49,961 bases of DNA, taken from assembly GCA_021803205.1 (NCBI GenBank), contig JAJZMB010000039.1, positions 1 through 49,961 of the forward strand, read 5' to 3'. Below are positions 7,738 through 16,189 of the stretch, piece after piece. The notes beneath the pieces are model-generated. The model saw nothing but the letters and a program-made list of their open reading frames with translations. It had not been told where the DNA came from and searched no databases. The stretch's first letter is position 1; each line of letters starts with the position of its first letter. This DNA comes from Bacillota bacterium (lineage in GTDB: Bacteria; Bacillota; Sulfobacillia; RBS10-35; JAJYVN01). The translations under genes and the position numbers were made by a program.

Positions 7738-9564
7738 TCAGAAGGTCTCGAACCGCTTGTAGTACTTCGTATACGTACCGGCGTAGTACTTGGGATACTT
7801 CGTCTGGAAGTACTTGCCCAACGCCCGGTAATACCCGTGCCAGACGGATTTGTTCAGCCCCTGCACCGGGGTGTTGTTGACGGCCGTATCCATGTGGTTC
7901 TTCAGCGCCTGGGCGATCGTCGTCGGGTCCTTGGTCGGATTGAGCATCGCCTCTTGGATGTACGCATCCCACCCGCGCGCAGTGTACGGCGGGGGATTCG
8001 GGATCTTGTAATCGGACGGGTTGGGCGGAAGCGGAACGCCGAGGACGTCTGCGCCGGTGATCGTTTGGAGCCACGACTGGGGGAACAGGGCCGAGATGGC
8101 CACCGGCAGGGCCGTTCCCGGGTATGCGGGTGGCAACTGGGGCAGGGTTCCGGAAAGTCCGTTCACCGCGTACTCCAACTCCGTCCCGCGCGGACCGATC
8201 ATGTCCTTGAGGAACTCCCATGCCAGCGTCAGCTTGTCGCCGGTGTTGGTACCGTTGACGGAATAGAAGTTGGCGCCGATGTCGTAGTTGCGCGTCCCCT
8301 CCGGTCCCTGCGGCATGGGCACGATGCCCATCTGGCTCAGGCTCAGGGCGCCCGGTTGACCGACGCTGCTGAGCAGACCGTTGAGCGACTTGGTCTGGCG
8401 TATGATCATCGCCGCCCGCCCCGCGATCAGGTCATTGTTGGACGTCACGCCATACGTCTCGCTGCTGCCGTACAACGCGGCTTTGTTCTTCACGAAGGCC
8501 TGGTAGTAGCCCAGGGCGCGCGCCGCCTCGGGTATGGGGGCGATGTCGAACTTCGTCCCGGTCGCGTCCGGAACCAGGAAGAAGTAGCCGGCCGCCGGCA
8601 CGCCAAGGCACTGGCAGATCTCACCGAAGTACCAGTTGGTATACTGCCAGAGCAAATTGGTCCCCCACTGCTTCTTGGACGGATTGCTCATCTTCGTCGC
8701 GATGCTCAGGTAATCGTCGGTGGTCCAGTCCGCGGTCGGCTCCGGAACCCCGGCCGCCTTGAACAGGTCCCGGCGGTACACGACCACGTATCCGGACGGG
8801 GCGTTGGTCGGAATCGCGTAGATCTTCCCACCCACCGTGGCGGTCCCCCTGAGGGATGCGGGGGCACCCGACCACTCCGGCCACCGGTCCACATATGGCG
8901 TGAGGTCGGCCAGGGCGTTCTGGGCGACATAGGGCCCCGGATTGTCGCCGTAGGCCGGAAAGACGTCCGGAGCGGTGCCGCCGGCCAATTGGGTCAGCAA
9001 CGGAGCCATACCGCCGTCCGCCCCGCTCCACAGGGCCGGATAGGTCTTGAAGGTCACCTTCGGGTGCTTTTGGTTCCACGCCGCCAAGGCCAGCGCGGGC
9101 TGCAGATTACCTACACTGGATGCATTGAACAGCGCGCTCAGGTCGATCTGGCCGCTCTTGATCCAAGTGGCCGGACCGACCGTCGGGGGTGTACCGATCG
9201 ACCCTGCGACAGTCACCCCCAGGGTGGCCGAGTACGTCGACGGCACCGTGGGACCGGAGTAGAGGCCCAGGTTCGGGACGACCGCAGCTGGCGCGGCCTC
9301 CGAGGCACCTCCTGTGGACGAAGTGGTCACCGGTGCGCCCCCGTTGGCCGTGCTCGGCGTACTGCTCCGCGCGGCGCCCGGGCCGCACCCGGCAAGGACG
9401 GTTCCCAGAGCGCCGGTGATCGCGGCCACCCCACCCAGGGCGATCGCCCGGCGCCGGGACACGTGGTGGGCCGAATCCACTTGGCCGGTTTGGTCGCCCG
9501 GTCCGCCGCGGGCATCCTCTTCGGACCCGACGCTCACCTCAAGCTCGGCATCGGTGTACCCCAT
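7738..9564 (-). CDS. Tat-exported extracellular solute-binding lipoprotein (sugar ABC transporter)
   Basis: A family-1 solute-binding protein of 608 residues that should capture the substrate of the adjacent permeases. The N-terminus has a twin-arginine motif, S-R-R-R-A-I-A-L (Arg37-39), a hydrophobic stretch, and a lipobox L-A-G-C with Cys60, so it is probably a Tat-exported lipoprotein. A Ser/Thr/Gly linker follows, then the binding fold, with features such as L-A-G-G-T-A-P-D-V-F-P-A-Y-G-D. ATG 9564 is preceded by GGGAGGGG 10 nt upstream. The reading frame is continuous with the upstream IclR gene, with no stop between them. The protein is long for the family (usually 420-560), with many Trp/Tyr residues in the C-terminal lobe that suit sugar stacking. 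The substrate is unknown. Confidence 0.9.
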   Translation of the reverse strand: MGYTDAELEVSVGSEEDARGGPGDQTGQVDSAHHVSRRRAIALGGVAAITGALGTVLAGCGPGAARSSTPSTANGGAPVTTSSTGGASEAAPAAVVPNLGLYSGPTVPSTYSATLGVTVAGSIGTPPTVGPATWIKSGQIDLSALFNASSVGNLQPALALAAWNQKHPKVTFKTYPALWSGADGGMAPLLTQLAGGTAPDVFPAYGDNPGPYVAQNALADLTPYVDRWPEWSGAPASLRGTATVGGKIYAIPTNAPSGYVVVYRRDLFKAAGVPEPTADWTTDDYLSIATKMSNPSKKQWGTNLLWQYTNWYFGEICQCLGVPAAGYFFLVPDATGTKFDIAPIPEAARALGYYQAFVKNKAALYGSSETYGVTSNNDLIAGRAAMIIRQTKSLNGLLSSVGQPGALSLSQMGIVPMPQGPEGTRNYDIGANFYSVNGTNTGDKLTLAWEFLKDMIGPRGTELEYAVNGLSGTLPQLPPAYPGTALPVAISALFPQSWLQTITGADVLGVPLPPNPSDYKIPNPPPYTARGWDAYIQEAMLNPTKDPTTIAQALKNHMDTAVNNTPVQGLNKSVWHGYYRALGKYFQTKYPKYYAGTYTKYYKRFETF

Positions 9565-10461
9565 ACTCTCTCTGCCCCTCCCGCCTCTGCCAAATTGCGA
9601 CCCCCTGCCGGAGCCCCGGAACGTTGCCGTGTCCGCCCCTGCGGGAGCGGGCGGGGGCCGCCCCCCGGCGAGCGGAATGGCGTCCGTCCGCTCCCCCCAT
9701 CCGCCGAGCCGGCGGGAAATGTCCGCACCCGCCTCGACGATGGCGGCAACCACGGCCGCGGCCAGCGGATCGAAGTCCGCGGCCAGACCGGTAACGCCGA
9801 CTGCGGCGACCACCCGCCCGTCCCGGGCGCGCACGGGAGCGGCGATGCAGCGCACATGCTCCGCGTATCCCCCGTCATCGACCGCGAATCCCCGCCGGCG
9901 CACCGCATCGAGGGCGGCAAGGATACGGCCGGGCTCGGTCAGGGTGCGGGTTGTGCGACGTGCCCAAGGCGTGCTGTGCACAAGGCATTCCAACTCGGCC
10001 CGCGGCAGGAAGGCCGCAATGGCCATGCCGATGGCAGATGCGTTCAACTGGATGCGCGAGCCCGGCCGCGCGGCCAGGCGCAAACTGTCGGGACTGTCCA
10101 CGCAGTCCACGTACACCGCCTCCACCCCGTCGAGCACGCCCACGTGCGCCGTCTGTCCGGTGACCTCGACCAAGCGCCGCAGTGGTGCGCCCGCCAGCGC
10201 CATGATCCCGGTGCCGATATCGCGACCCAGGGCAAGCAAGCGCCAACCGGGCGCGTATCGGCCGCGGCCCACCCTCTGGGCGTATCCGGAGGCCACCAGC
10301 GCACGCAGCAGGCGATGACAGGAGGCGCGCGGGATGCTGGCTGCCGCGATGCAGTCCGCCACCGTGAGCGTGGCCTCCCCCACCGCACCGGCCCTGGCCA
10401 GGCGTTCCACAAGGGTCATCGCGCGCAACCCGCGCGGACCCGCGGCCCCGGCTGCCGGCAT
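9565..10461 (-). CDS. IclR-family transcriptional regulator (frame lacks its own stop)
   Basis: From ATG 10461 the protein has an IclR winged helix (residues about 15-75, with S-I-P-R-A-S-C-H-R-L-L-R-A-L-V-A-S-G) and an effector domain. The effector domain includes G-V-L-D-G-V-E-A-V-Y-V-D, A-S-A-I-G-M-A-I-A-A-F-L, and I-A-A-P-V-R-A-R-D-G-R-V-V-A-A-V-G-V-T-G. Family homology ends near I-S-R-R-L-G-G-W-G, about residue 250, the usual length. No stop follows: about 50 Pro/Gly/Arg-rich codons lead straight into the binding-protein start at 9564 in the same frame. Either a stop has been lost or a fusion protein can be made. It most likely represses or activates the transporter operon. GGAGG abuts the ATG, so the exact start is not certain. 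Confidence 0.85.
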
Positions 10462-10645
10462 CCTCCAACCCCTGCCTCCGGGTACAGATCGGAATACGTC
10501 TCATGGCTGGGACACATGTCTTCTTGATTTGAGACGACTGGTGAAGACTTCGAGAGATGGGCTACGCCTCCTGCCGCGTGCGTACCCCATAAGAATTATC
10601 TTCTTCCGCCATAACGGGCCCGCATGTAATACTGCATGACTAACC

Positions 10646-11330
10646 ATGCAGCGCCGCGACACCGACCGGGTTCCATCCGTGACGCGCAACACCGGCGTCG
10701 TCTTCATCGGCCGGGCGCGGGAGAAGGCCCGGTCGTACCGCCGCGGGCAAGGCCGCCCACCAGCCGCGGTTCACGTTCCAGCCCTGCGAGGTCTTCGTCA
10801 CCCGGTTGTGCTTGTACATCCTGGACGCCGAGGTCGGCCCGTGCTTCATCAAGGTCTGCACCCACGTGCCCTTCACCGCCCGCGTCTACGTCAACGGTCA
10901 TGAGTGGGCCAAACGCTCCGCTTTGGCGACTCCCGTGCCTTCGCGCTGGAGGTCGCCCTCTGCCGCTTCGCCGTTGGCCCCCTCGCCCCGCTCGGCTTCC
11001 GCGCCGCGCCGACCTGCGCTGTCCTCCCAGACCTGTGCGGCGGATCTCCCTACACCGCGTCCCAGGCCACCTACGACCTCCGCCGCCTCCGGCTCAAGGG
11101 CCTGCTCGCACGCGTGCCCAAGAGCCACCGTTACCGCCTGACGCGCTGGGGTGCCAAAACCATCCTGGCCCTGATCAAGTTTCAGGATCGCCAGGCTTGC
11201 CCTGGCTTGGCCGTACGGCAATCGCCGCTACTTGTTGACCGACGGCGTACCCGCTCCGGCCCTGCACCTGCCTCCGCTTACGGCCCGCACCCCGCGTCTG
11301 ATTCTGTTTGCTCTCCGGCCGGAATTTGAC
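10646..11330 (+). pseudogene. Decayed copy of an uncharacterised repeated gene family
   Basis: Three family-like blocks occur in the right order but in different frames. The first is G-V-V-F-I-G-R-A-R-E-K-A (about 10688-10735). The second is C-L-Y-I-L-D-A-E-V-G-P-C-F-I-K-V-C-T followed by V-Y-V-N-G-H-E-W-A-K-R (about 10806-10915), shifted one frame. The third is Y-T-A-S-Q-A-T-Y-D-L-R-R-L-R-L-K-G-L followed by the R-V-P-K-S-H-R-Y-R-L-T region (about 11050-11190), back in the first frame. I recognise these motifs, from memory, as belonging to a multicopy protein family of unknown function with a long central region. Here most of the centre is missing and at least two frameshifts are present, so the gene is dead. 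Its family identity is moderately sure; its decay is clear. Confidence 0.6.
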
Positions 11331-11362
11331 TCAAAACTCATGATCCTGGGACCACACGTGGT

Positions 11363-12871
11363 CTAGGACGGCTGCCGTTCCGTCGGCGCGCCGCCGTCAC
11401 GTGCGCCCCCCTGCGCGGACGCCCGGCCACTGGCCTCCGAGTGCGGCACGAACACTCCCCAGTACCCCACCACGCGGCCCCCCACCGCCACCGGCACCAT
11501 GCGCTCCTTGGCCTGCCACCCTGTCCCGTCCGGCCGCCGCTGGTGCAGCCGTCCCGCGCAGACCCAACCTGCGGGGATGGTGGGCCACAGATCCACGCAC
11601 ACCCCCGCGGAGCCCTGGATCCCCGGCTTTTGCCCGACGAGGTCGGCCCACGCCCGTCCGGTGAGGTGTTCGTACGCTGGATTGACGGCGAGGATCCGGC
11701 CGTCAGCATTGGTCAGTACGGCCGCCGTGGGCCAATGCTCCCACAGCGCCCGCGCGGCGTCAGCCAACCGGCGCAACCGGCCGTCGGTGACCAGATCGGG
11801 GACGGGCACGGCCATATCGGCGGCAGTGCGCACGGCGCGCCTCTTGCCGCGCCGCTTGACGTCAAGCAGATCCTGGTCCGCGGCGCGCGCGGTGTCGTCG
11901 GTGAGCGGACCCGCCGCCCACCCCATGGATACCCCGACGTGCACCTGTCCCGCCCCCAGGTTGTAGCTCTGCCCTGTCACGGCTTGGTGTAGGTGTGCCA
12001 CCAACGCTGGCGCCGCATGCGCCGGCACACCGGGGAGCCAGAGCACGAACTCGTCGCCGCCCGGCCGTACCACGGCGTCTTCGGGGCGCGCCTCGCCACG
12101 CAGCCGGCGGGCAAACGTCCGCAGAATCCGGTCGCCGGCGTCGTGTCCCCAGGTGTCGTTCAGCCGCTTGAAGTCATCAAGGTCGCAGGCGACGACCACA
12201 CCCCGGGCCCCCGGCGGCAGGCGCGCCGACCAACTCTCCAGTCCATGGCGCGTCAGGGCGTCGGTCAGCGCGTCGTGCTCGGCTCGGTAGACGTCTCGCC
12301 GCCAGCGCTGCTCCCGACGCACCCGCCCCAGGATATAGCCGCCCAGCAGTGCGGAGCCGACCGCCGCGACCGCCAGCTCTCCCAGCGAGGCCCGGACACA
12401 GCCCATCTCCACCATCGAGGCGCCGACCACGGCCACGTAGACGGCCGCGCCGTGTTCCAGCCACAGCCGGCGCCGTGTCAGCACGGCCAGGGTCACCGCC
12501 AGGGCAAGCATAACCAGCAGAGCCGCGGCGTCCGACCGGGAAGACGAACCGTGATGTCGCAGGGAGCCCGCCTCCAGGGCGGCCAGCACGGCCAGGCTGC
12601 CGATATAGCGCCAATACCCGGATGGGACCAAAAACCAGGTGCCGACCAGGGTGGCGGCCAGGATGGCATCCGGCACGCCCATGCCCCCCCAGAAAGCCAC
12701 CAGCGACAGCACGGCGGGGGCTCCCAGGGCAAGCGCGGCCACGCTCCAGTCGGGCCGCCAGGGGCGGATGACCACCGCTTCCCACTCCCACACGCCGATC
12801 AGCAGTGTGGCGAGGAGCACCCCTTGCATGGTCGAAGGCAGCAGCGGGAAGATCGCTCCGGACCGATCCAT
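11363..12871 (-). CDS. Membrane diguanylate cyclase (GGDEF) with C-terminal PAS domain
   Basis: The 502-residue protein has six to eight hydrophobic segments in residues 10-185 and a GGDEF domain at about 195-365. A PAS-like sensor domain follows at about 375-475 (L-T-N-A-D-G-R-I-L-A-V-N-P-A-Y-E-H-L-T-G). The active site is intact (G-G-D-E-F, 271-275; D-L-D-D-F-K-R-L-N-D upstream). Five residues before it is R-P-E-D (262-265), the inhibitory RxxD site for cyclic-di-GMP feedback. It should make cyclic-di-GMP from GTP at the membrane. ATG 12871 is chosen because GAGAGG lies about 9 nt upstream and an earlier in-frame start gives an Arg/Pro-rich leader without homology. A PAS domain after the GGDEF domain is the less common order. 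Confidence 0.88.
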   Translation of the reverse strand: MDRSGAIFPLLPSTMQGVLLATLLIGVWEWEAVVIRPWRPDWSVAALALGAPAVLSLVAFWGGMGVPDAILAATLVGTWFLVPSGYWRYIGSLAVLAALEAGSLRHHGSSSRSDAAALLVMLALAVTLAVLTRRRLWLEHGAAVYVAVVGASMVEMGCVRASLGELAVAAVGSALLGGYILGRVRREQRWRRDVYRAEHDALTDALTRHGLESWSARLPPGARGVVVACDLDDFKRLNDTWGHDAGDRILRTFARRLRGEARPEDAVVRPGGDEFVLWLPGVPAHAAPALVAHLHQAVTGQSYNLGAGQVHVGVSMGWAAGPLTDDTARAADQDLLDVKRRGKRRAVRTAADMAVPVPDLVTDGRLRRLADAARALWEHWPTAAVLTNADGRILAVNPAYEHLTGRAWADLVGQKPGIQGSAGVCVDLWPTIPAGWVCAGRLHQRRPDGTGWQAKERMVPVAVGGRVVGYWGVFVPHSEASGRASAQGGARDGGAPTERQPS

Positions 12872-13470
12872 CCAGGCTTCCTCTCTCTCTGCTTGGATCC
12901 CCGGGGCACCACCGGCCGGCGGATCGGCCCGCGCCTCTCGAAGGCGTCGAGGGTCGCCGCCGGATCGGGGACATCGGTGCGCCACGCCCGCGGAATCCGG
13001 CACCTCCGCTGGCGGCCGCCGCAGCGCCCAGCGGCCCGAGGAGGGTGCTGCGCAGGTCCGCCTTCGCAGCGCCGCCAGGCTCCGGCCCATTGTCCCTCAG
13101 CGCTTCCGAACATGAGGCATCGCTGGCGGCGGGGGTTACCGCGCCGTCCGTGGGACTCCCGCTCAACCTGTGAACGTTATCGCGGTATTTACTTGAACAT
13201 TGACTCTCGCCGAAGGGGGTGGCCCCGGTAAGGACGAAGCGTACACGTCGCCGCCGGATCCGACCGCCGCCCTGCCGCTCGGCTGGCCAGAGGGGCAGGC
13301 CCCAGGCAGCGCGGCGCTTGAGTATGCCCGGGACCCGGTCGCGCCGCCAAGCCGGCGCCCCTTTCCGCCGCACTGGTCGACCAGGGCGGAGGCGCAACGG
13401 ATCAGGGAGGGAGCGGCCCGAGGCTGCTGCGCCGGCCCCGGGCCGCCCGGCAGAGAGGGGGAAGCCCGGA
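12872..13470. other. Divergent intergenic region with an AT-rich island
   Basis: No credible gene is seen in this 599-bp gap between the cyclase and the MlrC-like gene. Bases 13170-13212 are markedly AT-richer than the surroundings and include TTGACT at 13200-13205 and, on the other strand, GATAAC. They probably mark promoter elements for one or both genes, but no full -35/-10 pair could be fixed. Confidence 0.4.
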
Positions 13471-15027
13471 ATGTCGGCCGCGACCACACCTGTACCGCAC
13501 CGCATCTTCCTCGGCGGCATCGGGCATGAATCCTGCACCTTCACCCCGCTGCGCACCGGACTTGCACAGTTCGGAGTCGCGCGCGGCGCGGCATGGCTGG
13601 AGGGTGCGGCGGGGACGCGCTCGGTGGCCGGGGGGATCCTCCACGTCCTGCGGGCCTCAGGCCTGGAGCCGGTCCCTGGCCTGTCCGCATGGGCCGGCGT
13701 ATCCGGACTGGTGGAAGCGGCGGCGTGGGACGCGCTCTCCGCGGAACTGCTGCACCACCTGGCGGCGGCGGTGCGCACTGAGGACGACGTCCCCGAAGGC
13801 GGCGGAGTCGCCGGGGTGCTGCTCGACCTCCACGGATCTCTCAGCGTCGAGGGTCTGGACGATGCCCAGGGCGCACTGTTGCAAGCAGTGCGCGCCCTGG
13901 TGGGGCCGGCCGTCCCGGTCGTCTGCACATTGGACCTGCACGCCTGTGTCACACCCTCGATGGTGGCCGCGGCGGACGCCTTCGTCGGCTATCGCACCGC
14001 GCCACACCGGGACCAGTGGGAGACCGGCGTCAGGGCCGCGGAACTTTTGGCGCGCATGCTGCGTCAACGGCGGCGGCCCTCGCTGGCGCAGGTGCGGGTG
14101 CCGTTGCTTTTGCCCGGCGAATTCGCGCAGACGGCTACCGAACCCACCGCATCGCTCTGGCGCATGGCAAAGGCCCTGGAGCGCCATCCCGCCGTGTGGT
14201 GCGTCTCACTCCTGGACGGCTTCCCCTGGGCAGACATCCCCCACAACGAGGCGAGCGTCGTGGTGGTCGCCGATGCGTCGCCCGGTGAGACGGAACGGTG
14301 GGCGCGCGCCTTAGCGGGCGCCATCTGGGCGGTGCGTGCGGATTTCTACCGCTCGGTGCCCGCCCTGCCCGTGGACGCGGGCCTGGTGGAGGCCCGGCGC
14401 TGGGCCGCCGCCGGGGCGCCCGTCATCCTCTCCGACAGCGGCGACAACCCCACCGCCGGGGCGCCCCAGGACCGGGCGGACATTGTGGCGGCCCTGCTCG
14501 CCGCCGATGTCCGCAATGCGGTAGTGGCGCTGCTGGTCGATCCGCGCGCGGCGGCGGCCGCCGTTGCGGCGGGAACGGGTGCCGAAATCTCCATCGAGGT
14601 CGGCGGCCACCTGGCTCCCGAAGACAGCCCGACGTTACGGATGCGCGCCACCGTCGACCTGGTGCGCAGCGGCACCGCCGCGGGAACCGTGGTCGTACTG
14701 CGGCAACGCGGGGTGGCCGTCGTGGTCGGGGAACGCCGGCGCGGCATGACCGACCCCGGCTTCCTGCGGGACCTCGGCATCGACCCGGTCGCCCCCGGCC
14801 AGATCCTGGTGTTGAAGATCGGCTACCTGTTCCCCGCATATGCCGATCTGGTCCGGGAGACCCCCGGGGCCCGGACGCTGCTTCTGCTGACCCCCGGCGC
14901 AACGAGCCTTGATCCGCGCGCCTTCGACTATCGGCGTGTCACGCGGCCCGTCTATCCCCTCGACAACGCGGCGGACGCGAGGTGGGGCGTCAGCCTGCAC
15001 CCCGGCGGCCCGCTCGGCGGTGGGTGA
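13471..15027 (+). CDS. MlrC-like M81-family protein
   Basis: This 518-residue protein matches the MlrC family, named for a microcystin-degrading metallopeptidase but mostly of unknown substrate. Visible family motifs are G-G-I-G-H-E-S-C-T-F-T-P at the N-terminus, L-L-D-L-H-G-S-L near residue 115, C-T-L-D-L-H-A near 155, Y-R-T-A-P-H-R-D near 175, D-G-F-P-W-A-D-I-P near 250 and D-S-G-D-N-P-T-A-G-A near 325. These carry the likely metal ligands. ATG 13471 has GAGAGGGGGAAG upstream. Relatives in catabolic loci with sugar isomerases and sulfatases, as here, probably cleave small amide or ester compounds rather than toxins. Length and motifs look normal. Confidence 0.85.
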   Translation: MSAATTPVPHRIFLGGIGHESCTFTPLRTGLAQFGVARGAAWLEGAAGTRSVAGGILHVLRASGLEPVPGLSAWAGVSGLVEAAAWDALSAELLHHLAAAVRTEDDVPEGGGVAGVLLDLHGSLSVEGLDDAQGALLQAVRALVGPAVPVVCTLDLHACVTPSMVAAADAFVGYRTAPHRDQWETGVRAAELLARMLRQRRRPSLAQVRVPLLLPGEFAQTATEPTASLWRMAKALERHPAVWCVSLLDGFPWADIPHNEASVVVVADASPGETERWARALAGAIWAVRADFYRSVPALPVDAGLVEARRWAAAGAPVILSDSGDNPTAGAPQDRADIVAALLAADVRNAVVALLVDPRAAAAAVAAGTGAEISIEVGGHLAPEDSPTLRMRATVDLVRSGTAAGTVVVLRQRGVAVVVGERRRGMTDPGFLRDLGIDPVAPGQILVLKIGYLFPAYADLVRETPGARTLLLLTPGATSLDPRAFDYRRVTRPVYPLDNAADARWGVSLHPGGPLGGG

Positions 15028-15372
15028 GGCTCAGGGGACGGGTGGGTGCGCCCGCGGTCCGCCGCCAACGGGGCAACGCACACCGTACCGGAGCGCCGGG
15101 ATGGTCCCGACCGGAGATGTCCGGACCACGCGGCAGCTGTCGGGGGAGGGCCCCGGCCGCTGCCCGCCGCGGCAAGCACCGCGGCGCCGCGCGTTGCAGG
15201 CCGACCAAGTCGGGACCGCACCACCCGGCGGAATCCGACCCGGACAGGCGCAGGATTGCGCGGGTGCCGCGCAGTAGCCCGTGGTGCTGTGGCACCCGCA
15301 CCGTTGCGGTTCCGTCCGCGCTGGCGAAGCGGGGCCGTCCGGCGCCATCCTCACCCGATGGGGGGTCCGCCC
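15028..15372. other. Intergenic stretch, no gene seen
   Basis: A 345-bp gap between the MlrC-like gene and the isomerase gene on the same strand. I see no coding frame and no clear hairpin. It separates what might otherwise be one operon. Confidence 0.45.
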
Positions 15373-16179
15373 GTGATTAGGCTCGGTGTCAATTCGGTGC
15401 TCTTCCGGGAATTCGACTTCGCCACGGCCGCGCGCCACATCGCCGCCTGCGGTTACGACGGAGTCGAGATCGCCGCCATCAAGGGCATGTGCGAGCACCT
15501 GGCGCTCGACCGTTGGCGAGAGCAGGCGCCAGAGTTGAAGGCCGTCCTGGAGGCGACCGGCCTGCACTTGCTCTCCATGGAAGTGGCGGGCATCGGCGAC
15601 GAGGGGCGGTTGCTCCAGGCCTTCGAGGCGGGCGCCGAACTCGGCATCCCGGTCGTTAACGTCGGTCCGGGCGGAAAATCCGGGAACCCGGACGACCTGC
15701 GGCGCTCGATCGACACACTGGCACGCCTCGCGGCCAAGGCCGAAGCTTACGGCGTCACCCTCTGTGTCAAGGCCCACTTCGGCAACGCCGTCCACGACAC
15801 GCCGACAACCCTGCACACCATGCGGGCCATCTCCTCCCCGGCATTCGGCATCGACATGGACCCGAGCCACGTATACCGCGCCGGCGAAAATCCCGAGGAG
15901 GCCCTGCCGCAGGTCCTCCCCCGCGTACGGCATATCCACATCCGCGACTGCCGCGGAAGGACGCAGGGACCGGGGCCCGTTGAACTCCAGGCCTGCGGCC
16001 GGGGCGACATCGACCTCTTCGCCTATTGCCGGGCAATGGTCCTGGGCGGCTACGACGGCCCCGTCTGCCTGGAGGTCATCGGCGCGAAGCCGGAACACTC
16101 GCTGGCGCAGGTCTCCATCGTGGCGGCGGAGTCGTACGGTTACCTGAACGCCTGCTTGAAGCAACTACACGCGAGGTGA
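15373..16179 (+). CDS. Sugar phosphate isomerase/epimerase family protein
   Basis: A 268-residue TIM-barrel protein of the AP-endonuclease-2/xylose-isomerase-like group. It opens I-R-L-G-V-N-S-V-L-F-R and has G-Y-D-G-V-E-I-A, V-V-N-V-G-P-G-G-K, the metal-site pattern G-I-D-M-D-P-S-H-V-Y, and H-I-H-I-R-D followed by a C-terminal V-C-L-E-V-I-G. Such proteins interconvert sugars or inositol derivatives. GTG 15373 is preferred because GGGGGG lies 6 nt upstream; an in-frame ATG at 15358 lacks a ribosome site. The sulfatase-fold gene begins 10 bp after its stop, so the two are surely cotranscribed and probably act on the same substrate. Confidence 0.87.
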   Translation: MIRLGVNSVLFREFDFATAARHIAACGYDGVEIAAIKGMCEHLALDRWREQAPELKAVLEATGLHLLSMEVAGIGDEGRLLQAFEAGAELGIPVVNVGPGGKSGNPDDLRRSIDTLARLAAKAEAYGVTLCVKAHFGNAVHDTPTTLHTMRAISSPAFGIDMDPSHVYRAGENPEEALPQVLPRVRHIHIRDCRGRTQGPGPVELQACGRGDIDLFAYCRAMVLGGYDGPVCLEVIGAKPEHSLAQVSIVAAESYGYLNACLKQLHAR

Positions 16180-16189
16180 AGCAAGCGCC

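Noticed and set aside
7477..10527. A very long open frame (1016 codons) on the plus strand
   Set aside because: It is antisense to the IclR, binding-protein and MalF genes. Its translation is Arg/Gly/His-rich without motifs, as expected for the shadow of GC-rich genes.
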